This document shows positions 1-5,067 of a DNA stretch of 12,479 nucleotides, in pieces (the first letter of the stretch is position 1; each line of letters opens with the position of its first letter). The position numbers and the translations under genes were made by a program. The notes under the pieces are model-generated. The model did not search any database. It had not been told where the DNA came from and saw only the letters and a program-made list of their open reading frames with translations. Source of the DNA: Thermoplasmatota archaeon (lineage in GTDB: Archaea > Thermoplasmatota > Thermoplasmata > UBA10834); NCBI GenBank assembly GCA_022848805.1, contig JAJISI010000026.1, forward strand, positions 1 to 12,479, read 5' to 3'.

Positions 1-714
1 GGCATCGATGGCTTCGACACCGTCCTATACGGCGGCATCCCCCGTGCTAATACGGTGCTGCTCACGGGCAGCTGCGGGACCGGCAAGACGTCGCTCGCAC
101 TGGAGTTCCTCATACATGGGGCGCTGAAGGGCGAGAACTCGCTGTTTATCTCCGTCACCGAAAACGCCGAGAAGATGCTGGCGAACATCATACCCTACAA
201 CTTCTTCGAGGAATCCCTTATCAAGTCGGGCAAGCTGGTCTTCGTGGACCTCCCCGTGATGTACGAGCGCCTCGGGATGACCAAGGCGGAGCTCACGATG
301 GAGGAGATAGACCTATTGGTCGCCGCCATCGCCAGCCTGGTGCGGGAACTCGGCACGAAGCGGCTCGTGATGGATTCGATAACCTCCGTGTGTTACAAGC
401 TGAAGACATCCGAGAAAATCCGGGACTTCATACTGAAGCTCAGCAAGGCGCTGACCGATGTGGACTGCACGTCCATCCTGGTCAGCGAGATGTCGGCGCA
501 GGCGAGTTCATACTCGATGTTCGGAGTCGAGGAGGCCATATCCGACGGCATCGTGCTTATGGCTAACATGGAGCGACGCGGCGACCTGCTGAGAACCCTG
601 CAAGTCATCAAGATGCGTGGCACGATGCACTCGAGGGCGAAGTACGTGCTGGACCTCACGCCCGAGGGCGTGCTACTCGCACCTCTGCTGAAAGGAGGGA
701 GCGCTGGGACATGA
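1..714 (+). CDS. KaiC/RAD55-like RecA-fold ATPase, 5' end cut by window edge
   Basis: The reading frame is open from base 1, so the N-terminus lies outside the window; 237 residues are visible. It starts inside the usual KaiC opening, a GIDGFD motif followed by GGIPR, and runs into a complete Walker A, GSCGTGKT (visible residues 23-30). A strand ending FISVTE supplies one acidic residue where KaiC has its catalytic Glu pair. The Walker B strand is RLVMDS, with Asp at about visible residue 125. The end resembles the KaiC pattern of a final strand plus a 'KMRGT' turn. Family members are single-domain ATP-binding proteins used in signalling or motility switching (KaiC, ArlH, GvpD, RAD55 relatives); the partner here is unknown. 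The stop overlaps the next start by 4 bp (ATGA), which indicates an operon. Of the three adjacent KaiC-like genes, this is the only one with an intact P-loop, so it is probably the catalytically competent member (inference). Confidence 0.88.
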   Translation, partial: GIDGFDTVLYGGIPRANTVLLTGSCGTGKTSLALEFLIHGALKGENSLFISVTENAEKMLANIIPYNFFEESLIKSGKLVFVDLPVMYERLGMTKAELTMEEIDLLVAAIASLVRELGTKRLVMDSITSVCYKLKTSEKIRDFILKLSKALTDVDCTSILVSEMSAQASSYSMFGVEEAISDGIVLMANMERRGDLLRTLQVIKMRGTMHSRAKYVLDLTPEGVLLAPLLKGGSAGT

Positions 715-1301
715 GCGACAAGCGTGTGGCGCAGAATATATTCGACGAGCTCATGGAGGCCCCGCCGTCGTCCGCAGTGTCACTTCAGATGTCGATAGAC
801 CATTACCTCGATGTCCTCAGGGGCGTTCTGGACCTGTTCGCCTCGAAGAAGGAGGCGGATGTGATATACGTCACGTCCACGATATCCTTCGACGCCATCA
901 AGAGGGTGCTAGAGGCCCTCGACATCGAGACCTCCCGTGTGTTCTTCGTCGACTGCATCTCACACATGACGATGGGCGCGTCGTCCGGGCAGATGGATGA
1001 GCACACAACACTGGTCGAGAGCCCGACGATGCTGGAGAACATCATGCTGAAGGTCGAGTACCTCATCCGCCTGTCAGAGGCAGGCGAGAAGATAGTCGTG
1101 CTCGACTCGATAAACTCGCTGGCGATACACAACAACAACTGGATACTCTCGGAGTTCCTCCACATACTCGTGTCCGGCCTGAGGGCGAGGAACGTGTACA
1201 CGGTCATCCTTTCGGTCGAGGAGCACTCGACCCCTGAGATCAACAACATGGTCAACCTCGTCTGTGACCACGGCATCCGCACGAATCCCAAGGAGGAATG
1301 A
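711..1301 (+). CDS. KaiC-like RecA-fold protein lacking Walker A
   Basis: 196 residues. The fold resembles its neighbours: an early strand and helix (residues about 23-45), a second strand with IYVTST, a helix, the strand VFFVDC, and a clear Walker B-like strand IVVLDS with Asp at residue 132. At the place where a GxxGxGK[ST] loop should sit, the sequence reads MSIDHY, with no Gly-rich loop and no Lys. The strand that carries the catalytic Glu in KaiC has no acidic residue there (TSTISF). It therefore looks like a non-ATP-binding relative, possibly a structural or regulatory partner (inference). The ATG overlaps the previous stop by 4 bp and an AGGAGG lies 12 bases upstream at 693-698. The gene ends one base before the next gene's ATG. 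Archaea carry groups of RecA-like proteins without a P-loop, so this need not be a decayed gene; the frame is intact and codon use matches the neighbours. Confidence 0.82.
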   Translation: MSDKRVAQNIFDELMEAPPSSAVSLQMSIDHYLDVLRGVLDLFASKKEADVIYVTSTISFDAIKRVLEALDIETSRVFFVDCISHMTMGASSGQMDEHTTLVESPTMLENIMLKVEYLIRLSEAGEKIVVLDSINSLAIHNNNWILSEFLHILVSGLRARNVYTVILSVEEHSTPEINNMVNLVCDHGIRTNPKEE

Positions 1302-1302
1302 T

Positions 1303-2028
1303 ATGAAGCTCACGAGCATAGGGATCAAAGCGCTGGACGAGCACCTGGGAGGCGGCGTCCAGAAGGGATCGACGCTTCTGATCATGGGCAACCCCGGCTC
1401 GGGCACCGAGTTCTTCGCGAAGCAGTTCGCCAGCACGGGTGAGGAGGCCGTGACGTATTTCACCTCGACGGAGCGCGACGAGGACGTCCTGAACATCATG
1501 CGGGAGTACGGATGGAAGACGGACATCTCGATAGTCAACATAGGTTCGAAGTACTACGAGAGCGTCCTCGCCAAGAAGCTGGAGATAAGCCGGTTCCGAC
1601 AGGAGGGCATCAGCCTCTCGGACATCAGGAGGTTCGAGGACAAGGACATGCATAAGGAGGAGAATCTCCTGACATTCCTGTCATACGAGATATCGAAGCT
1701 GGATCCGCCCTTCAGGGTCGTGATAGACTCGCTCGACTTCTTCCTGGAGAACTACGACAGCGCCGAGGTGCTGATGGCCATGAGGACGATAAAGGCACAT
1801 ACTCAGCGCTCCGAGAGCGTGACCCTGATGACTATGCTGAAGGGCGTGCACGAGTCGCGCATACAGAGCAGCATCGAGGACCTGGCAGATGTGATTCTTG
1901 AACTGGACAGGGAGAAGGAGGGCCACGAGTACAGGAAGTACGTCATGGTTCAGAAGGTGAGGAACAGGCCCGTGATGGTCGGGATCATACCCTGTGCATT
2001 CGACGAGACGGGCATAAAGCCCCGCTGA
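1303..2028 (+). CDS. KaiC/RAD55-like protein with altered Walker A (Lys to Thr)
   Basis: 241 residues. The N-terminus has the KaiC opening (GIKALDEHLGGG, residues 7-18), then a P-loop-like segment, GNPGSGTE (residues 29-36). In this segment Thr35 occupies the position of the invariant Walker A Lys and Glu36 that of the Ser/Thr. The second strand keeps an acidic residue (TSTERDE), and Walker B is FRVVIDSLDFF with Asp at residue 142. A region of about 60 residues between these strands (residues 75-135) is longer than in the first gene and partly charged. I chose the ATG at 1303 because AGGAGG (1291-1296) sits six bases upstream and the KaiC homology starts at once; the frame is open further upstream but only overlaps the preceding gene. 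It is co-transcribed with the two preceding genes. ATP binding is probably weak or absent, but hydrolysis-independent binding as in ArlH cannot be excluded. Precise function unknown. Confidence 0.85.
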   Translation: MKLTSIGIKALDEHLGGGVQKGSTLLIMGNPGSGTEFFAKQFASTGEEAVTYFTSTERDEDVLNIMREYGWKTDISIVNIGSKYYESVLAKKLEISRFRQEGISLSDIRRFEDKDMHKEENLLTFLSYEISKLDPPFRVVIDSLDFFLENYDSAEVLMAMRTIKAHTQRSESVTLMTMLKGVHESRIQSSIEDLADVILELDREKEGHEYRKYVMVQKVRNRPVMVGIIPCAFDETGIKPR

Positions 2029-2050
2029 GCACCCCCAGGAGGCGGCGGAG

Positions 2051-2085
2051 GGGCGCCGAACCCGCCCTGAGAAACGGCGCCTTTT
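2051..2085 (+). terminator. GC hairpin plus T4, end of KaiC-like operon
   Basis: GGCGCCG (2052-2058) and CGGCGCC (2075-2081) form a perfect 7-bp stem around a 16-base loop, followed directly by TTTT (2082-2085). It lies 23 bases after the stop of the third KaiC-like gene. The shape is that of a bacterial-type intrinsic terminator; in archaea the T-run alone can end transcription, and the stem may add to it or protect the 3' end. Seen directly; function inferred. Confidence 0.6.
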
Positions 2086-2110
2086 CGACAAATAGCGACA
2101 TTAATTGACT

Positions 2111-2142
2111 TCCTTATAAACGAAAGAAGACTATGTCTTCTT
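2111..2142 (+). promoter_or_regulatory. Distal TATA-like box with adjacent perfect dyad
   Basis: A TATA-like stretch, CCTTATAAACG (2112-2122), is followed within two bases by a perfect inverted repeat: AAGAAGAC (2124-2131), TAT, GTCTTCTT (2135-2142). If the TATA box is used, transcription would start about 25 bases downstream of its centre, near 2142, so the dyad fills the space between the TATA box and the start site. That is the usual position of an archaeal repressor operator. The next gene downstream is the first pilin, which also has a closer promoter. It could instead be an RNA hairpin or a chance dyad. Confidence 0.4.
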
Positions 2143-2224
2143 GAAACGCCGATTTCGACGACACACCCAGATGTCCCATTTCGCTCTTTGCCGAAGCGAG
2201 CCACGCTCAAAACTGATAATCATC

Positions 2225-2240
2225 CGCAAAGCTATATAAA
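2225..2240 (+). promoter_or_regulatory. Promoter of first pilin gene (BRE/TATA)
   Basis: CTATATAAA (2232-2240) is a near-ideal archaeal TATA box. It is preceded by a purine-rich BRE-like GCAAAG (2226-2231). The expected transcription start is about 25 bases downstream, near 2262-2265, giving a leader of about 35 bases before the ATG at 2299. Confidence 0.75.
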
Positions 2241-2265
2241 CTCGGCTCGGCGCTAGTCTCTTTCG

Positions 2266-2290
2266 TGCGGGCCGATAGGTCCGCAGGAGG
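2266..2290 (+). promoter_or_regulatory. Leader hairpin abutting the Shine-Dalgarno of the first pilin
   Basis: TGCGGGCC (2266-2273) pairs with GGTCCGCA (2278-2285), one pair being G-U, around a GATA tetraloop. AGGAGG (2285-2290) begins at the last base of the stem and lies eight bases from the ATG. With the TATA box at 2232-2240 the hairpin would occupy the extreme 5' end of the mRNA. It may stabilise the transcript or affect ribosome access (inference). Confidence 0.5.
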
Positions 2291-2298
2291 ACAGAACA

Positions 2299-2823
2299 AT
2301 GAAAAAGACTTGGGCTATCCGGAAGGATGCCGAGGGTGTGTCACCCGTTATCGCAACCATTTTGATGGTCGCGATTACCGTCGTCCTGGCGGCCGTGCTG
2401 TATGTCATGGTGCTGGGATTCGGGACCGACACTACCACAACGCCGACATCGAGCATAACGAAGACGACAGTGAGTTCGGGTGTGAAGTTGACCTTCGCAC
2501 CGGTGAGCGTGGACACGCAGTGGGACGACATCACCATACTGCTGAGCGATGGAACGAATACGATACAGTGGACCCCCGCAACGGCGAACTTGGATAACAC
2601 GACCACAGCCAAGGAGCTCTTGGGGACTGGGACCGGTCTCCTTGGTAGCTTGGCCGTCTACTGCAACGTAACGGACCTCGCAGGTAACGGGTACGTCAAC
2701 CAGGGTGATTACTTCACCCTGATATCTGGCGGTGGATCGTTCAGCACGGCCACGACGTACACGGCCACCATAATACACGCCCCGTCGGCAGGCGAGATGT
2801 GCCACCAGACCTTCCAGGGCTAA
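2299..2823 (+). CDS. Archaeal type IV pilin (first of two paralogues)
   Basis: 174 residues. A short basic leader (residues 1-13, with MKK at the start) is followed by VSPVIAT and a hydrophobic segment to about residue 40. This is the archaeal pilin N-terminal domain with a class III signal peptide; prepilin peptidase would cleave near Gly13/Val14. The exported domain is Thr/Ser-rich and beta-like. It contains two N-glycosylation sequons (NTT in LDNTT, and NVT at about residue 123), a 12-residue loop from Asp126 to Asp137 that fits the EF-hand/dockerin spacing, and a C-terminal FQG. Cys122 and Cys168 are the only cysteines seen outside the membrane and could form a disulfide. Start: the ATG sits eight bases after a perfect AGGAGG. 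It has its own TATA box and leader hairpin. The product is expected to assemble into adhesive pili or a related surface filament; the assembly ATPase and platform genes are not in this window. Confidence 0.9.
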   Translation: MKKTWAIRKDAEGVSPVIATILMVAITVVLAAVLYVMVLGFGTDTTTTPTSSITKTTVSSGVKLTFAPVSVDTQWDDITILLSDGTNTIQWTPATANLDNTTTAKELLGTGTGLLGSLAVYCNVTDLAGNGYVNQGDYFTLISGGGSFSTATTYTATIIHAPSAGEMCHQTFQG

Positions 2824-2857
2824 GCGATTTGCTTTGGAATCTGAGCACTCCCAAACC

Positions 2858-2902
2858 CCTTATTTCCCCCTTTTCATTGACTTTTCCATCCCGCCAGTTT
2901 TT
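2858..2902 (+). terminator. T-tract terminator region after first pilin
   Basis: Four short T-tracts follow the first pilin gene: ATTT at 2862-2865, TTTT at 2871-2874, TTTT at 2882-2885 and TTTTT at 2898-2902, set in a pyrimidine-rich stretch without a clear stem. Repeated U-tracts are the usual archaeal termination signal. It lies just before the promoter of the second pilin. Confidence 0.55.
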
Positions 2903-2905
2903 CAT

Positions 2906-2923
2906 GACGAACCCTTAATATAT
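2906..2923 (+). promoter_or_regulatory. Promoter of second pilin gene (BRE/TATA)
   Basis: TTAATATAT (2915-2923) is a TATA box preceded by ACGAACCC, which serves as a weak BRE. The predicted start is about 25 bases on, near 2944-2946, giving a leader of about 35 bases before the ATG at 2980. That is nearly the same geometry as the first pilin promoter. Confidence 0.65.
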
Positions 2924-2942
2924 TCGCGAGCCATTTGAGTAA

Positions 2943-2976
2943 TCCGAGGCCCACCACTCATGCTCTCGGGATGAGG
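2943..2976 (+). promoter_or_regulatory. Leader hairpin and ribosome binding site of second pilin
   Basis: CCGAG (2944-2948) pairs with CTCGG (2965-2969); a T-G wobble pair (2943/2970) and a G-T pair (2949/2964) extend the stem on each side. GATGAGG (2970-2976) follows at once and is the only ribosome-binding-like sequence near the start. The stem begins where transcription should start, as in the first pilin leader, although the sequence and loop differ. Confidence 0.35.
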
Positions 2977-2979
2977 TTC

Positions 2980-3507
2980 ATGAAGAAATCTTGGACATTA
3001 AGATCGGACTACGGCGGCGTCTCACCCGTCATCGCAACGATTCTTCTCGTAGGCGTAACCGTCGTGCTCGCTGCTACGCTTTACATAATGGCTTTCGGGT
3101 TCGGCACAGGGACCACAGACACCCCTCCAGTCGCGACATTCACCAAATCGTACGTGGAGAACGGCCTCAAGTTCACGTTCACACCGTTCTCCAAGGATAC
3201 GGTCTGGGGCGATGTCAGCTTCGTTCTTACAGCTGAAGCCGATTCCATCTCGTTCGTGAACATCACCACCGAGGACATGATGAGCGACAGCGGCACGGTG
3301 ACGAAGAATCTCGGCTACCAACCTCTCGGGAATCTCAGCGTATACATGAACCTGACCGACTTAGCGGGGAATGGCTATGTCAATCAGGGTGACTCGTTCA
3401 CGCTGACGACCGGGGGCGGTGCGTTCTCCAACGCAGTCAATTACGACATCAACGTCATGTACGATCCGATAGGCGCCGTCATAGACTCCGTGACTTTCCA
3501 GGGATGA
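2980..3507 (+). CDS. Archaeal type IV pilin (second paralogue)
   Basis: 175 residues from the ATG at 2980. That start gives a leader (MKKSW, residues 1-5) that aligns with the first pilin without a gap; an in-frame ATG at 2971 and a TTG at 2935 would add extra N-terminal residues and the TTG lies before the predicted start site. The class III signal region has VSPVIAT at 14-20, followed by a hydrophobic segment to about residue 40. The exported domain is paralogous to its neighbour along its whole length. It has the sequons NIT and NLT, the loop from Asp127 to Asp138 with EF-hand-like spacing, a GGG motif after the loop, and the same FQG ending. Both cysteines of the first pilin are replaced here (Met and Asp at the equivalent places). 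It is probably a co-assembling or alternative subunit of the same filament. The two genes look like an old tandem duplication, since their DNA has diverged. Confidence 0.88.
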   Translation: MKKSWTLRSDYGGVSPVIATILLVGVTVVLAATLYIMAFGFGTGTTDTPPVATFTKSYVENGLKFTFTPFSKDTVWGDVSFVLTAEADSISFVNITTEDMMSDSGTVTKNLGYQPLGNLSVYMNLTDLAGNGYVNQGDSFTLTTGGGAFSNAVNYDINVMYDPIGAVIDSVTFQG

Positions 3508-3522
3508 GATCCTCAAGGGCAG

Positions 3523-3792
3523 ATGCGCGTGGAACACGATGATTCTGGACACAGGCGAATGACGCCTTCGGAAGCCGAGGAGTTTGTACTCTGTTTGCTG
3601 CGCACCAAAGGTCCCCTGACGACGATGGAACTCGAGAAACTCGCCGATCAGGAGCACAGGCGTTGCCCTGACCAGACCGTGCTGTTCCTGACGAAGATGA
3701 GGGGGAATGGCCTGATCGAGGGCGCGCCGTCCTTCGAGAAGAGGGGATGGCTCTGGCAACTCCCTGCAGACGCTCAAACGCCGCCGGGGTGA
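3523..3792 (+). CDS. Small winged-helix-like protein, possible DNA-binding regulator
   Basis: 89 residues. From about residue 13 the sequence reads as three helices: TPSEAEEFVLCLLRTKG, then TTMELEKLADQE, then TVLFLTKMRGNGLIEG. A basic, Trp-containing beta-wing follows (KRGWLWQL). The pattern of a short helix, 'MELEKLA', then a helix leading to 'GLIEG' is typical of archaeal winged-helix domains, but I cannot assign a named family. It begins 15 bases after the second pilin stop with a weak AGGG upstream, and so could be co-transcribed with the pilin. An alternative ATG at 3559 would start exactly at the domain. Its last 19 bases overlap the 3' end of the RDD gene on the other strand. It may regulate the pilin genes, but this rests on position alone. 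Confidence 0.6.
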   Translation: MRVEHDDSGHRRMTPSEAEEFVLCLLRTKGPLTTMELEKLADQEHRRCPDQTVLFLTKMRGNGLIEGAPSFEKRGWLWQLPADAQTPPG

Positions 3793-4208
3793 TCGTGTAC
3801 GATGACTGAGGTGTGCGCCACCTGATCCGTCCACTTCTGCCTTGGATCACGCGTCTCGACCGCCATGCCGATGATCCAGTCGAGCAGCAGCAACAGCACG
3901 AATATCTTCGTGAAGTTCCTCAGCAGCGCTCTGGACAGAGTCATCTCGCCGACCATGGGCACCGCCTTCATGTGCACGACCATCTTGCCCACGGTTCCAC
4001 CGGCGGAGAAGTCGAACAGGCTGGCGTATAGGAACAGTGCGATACCAGAGAGGAGGCCGGCACCGAAGTAATGCCCTCCGAAGACCGTGCTGAAGACCAT
4101 TATCGGAGTGTAAACGAGCAGCGCGTCGAGGATTATTGCGACGAACCGCTTGAGCCAGTGCTCCTGAAGGGCTTTGTCCTGTCCAAGGTAATCGAAGCCG
4201 GTCGGCAT
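3774..4208 (-). CDS. RDD-family integral membrane protein
   Basis: 144 residues from the ATG at 4206-4208, which has AGGAG (complement of 4216-4220) seven bases upstream. The frame is open to 4280 but no better start is seen there. The RDD pattern is present: KRFVAIILD (residues 20-28) carries the Arg and Asp at the start of the first membrane helix. GGTVGKMVVHMKAV matches the central G-GK signature, LSRALLRNF matches the conserved Arg-containing helix, and DPRQKWTDQVAHT is the terminal Asp-rich loop. Three membrane helices are expected (about residues 22-38, 47-67 and 97-113). RDD proteins are small membrane proteins; some act as ion/proton antiporters and most are uncharacterised. The gene converges on the small winged-helix ORF and diverges from tsr3, with 216 bases between the starts. 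An in-frame CATAAGG around 4239 on the minus strand is a possible weak TATA element. Confidence 0.85.
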   Translation of the reverse strand: MPTGFDYLGQDKALQEHWLKRFVAIILDALLVYTPIMVFSTVFGGHYFGAGLLSGIALFLYASLFDFSAGGTVGKMVVHMKAVPMVGEMTLSRALLRNFTKIFVLLLLLDWIIGMAVETRDPRQKWTDQVAHTSVIVHDHPGGV

Positions 4209-4359
4209 TGGGATACTCCTGACGGCTGATGCCTGCCTTCCCTTATGCTCTTTTTGCCTATGAGTGGGAGGCCCTGCCACTCGGATCGCCCGTCTCTCAT
4301 CATCAGTTCAGAGGTAACTTCTTCGTCATCGTGGCATGGGGATTATTCGTCAGGACCGC

Positions 4360-4394
4360 TTAATAACCCTTTGTCGACGTCATGCCTAAATAGG
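4360..4394 (+). promoter_or_regulatory. Candidate TATA elements upstream of tsr3-mcm-nmd3 cluster
   Basis: The 216-base gap between the divergent RDD and tsr3 genes holds two AT-rich elements on this strand: TTAATAAC at 4360-4367 and CTAAATAG at 4386-4393. The second would place transcription initiation near 4415-4420, a few bases before the tsr3 ATG (leaderless or nearly so). The first would give a leader of about 40 bases. No strong Shine-Dalgarno precedes the ATG, which favours the second element. I see nothing else in this gap. Confidence 0.45.
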
Positions 4395-4424
4395 AACCTC
4401 CCCCTCACAAGTGTCCGGTTTATG

Positions 4425-4976
4425 ATGCGGGAGATAAGGGTCTATGCGCTCATGCATCGGCAGGACGATCCGCGCAAGTGCACCGCGGCCCGTCTTCTCA
4501 GGGCAGGCGAGATTAACCTCGCCCGCGGCATCGGCAAGATACCTCGGGGCGCCGTCGTGCTGGACCCCGAGGCGGAGAAGGCGTTGTCGCATGAGGACCT
4601 CGACGCGGCTATCAAGCACGGCGTGCTCGTCGTCGACTGCTCCTGGAACCGACTCGACCGGTTCCCGAAGGTGAAGGCCGGGCTCCGGCACAGGGCTCTG
4701 CCGTTCCTGGTTGCCGCCAACTCGGTGAACTTCGGGAGGCCTCAGCGGCTCAGCAGTGCCGAGGCAGCCGCGGCGACCGTCTACATCCTGGGCGAGCGGA
4801 AACAGGCGGAGCGTATGATGTCGCACTTCCGCTGGGGCGGCACGTTCATTCAGATGAACAGGGAGCTGCTGGAGGGGTACTGCACCGCCTCGAGCAGCAT
4901 CGAAGTCGTGAGCTTCCAGGACGCCGCCCTGAAAAGCATCACTGTAGCAGGAAGAGACTCCAAGGCCGGGCAATAG
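4425..4976 (+). CDS. tsr3: rRNA aminocarboxypropyltransferase Tsr3 (DUF367)
   Basis: 183 residues. Tsr3 transfers the 3-amino-3-carboxypropyl group of S-adenosylmethionine to a hypermodified uridine/pseudouridine in the small-subunit rRNA, a late step of ribosome maturation. The sequence shows the family opening: a short strand followed by DDPRKCTAARLLRAG (the D-P-KCT motif, about residues 14-28). Next come the VVLDPEAEKALS segment, the VVDCSWNR motif, RHRALPFLVAANSVNFG with the conserved N-P/VN-G stretch, and the F-WG-FI-N segment near the C-terminus. Length is normal for archaeal members. I chose the second of two adjacent ATGs (4422, 4425) because the family begins with a short basic peptide directly before the first strand; the first ATG would add one Met. 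The gene lies 91 bases before the mcm start and probably shares its transcript. Eukaryotic homologues have an acidic tail that is absent here, as is usual in archaea. Confidence 0.92.
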   Translation: MREIRVYALMHRQDDPRKCTAARLLRAGEINLARGIGKIPRGAVVLDPEAEKALSHEDLDAAIKHGVLVVDCSWNRLDRFPKVKAGLRHRALPFLVAANSVNFGRPQRLSSAEAAAATVYILGERKQAERMMSHFRWGGTFIQMNRELLEGYCTASSSIEVVSFQDAALKSITVAGRDSKAGQ

Positions 4977-5067
4977 ACCTTTGTACCTCATAGACGATTC
5001 CCGATACCCTTTTGCAGGCCGTGCAGGGCGGGGTACGGAAATCGACGGCCGATACGGGGAGAGAATA

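Noticed and set aside
2171..2239. 22-codon frame between the KaiC-like operon and the first pilin
   Set aside because: It has no ribosome binding site and its stop falls inside the pilin TATA box, so it is unlikely to be translated.
4209..4280. N-terminal extension of the RDD protein
   Set aside because: The ATG at 4208 has AGGAG seven bases upstream, and the extension is basic and unlike an RDD start.
4981..5067. N-terminal extension of MCM from a TTG
   Set aside because: The extra 29 residues do not look like the MCM N-terminus, and the GTG at 5068 has GGGGAG at ideal spacing.
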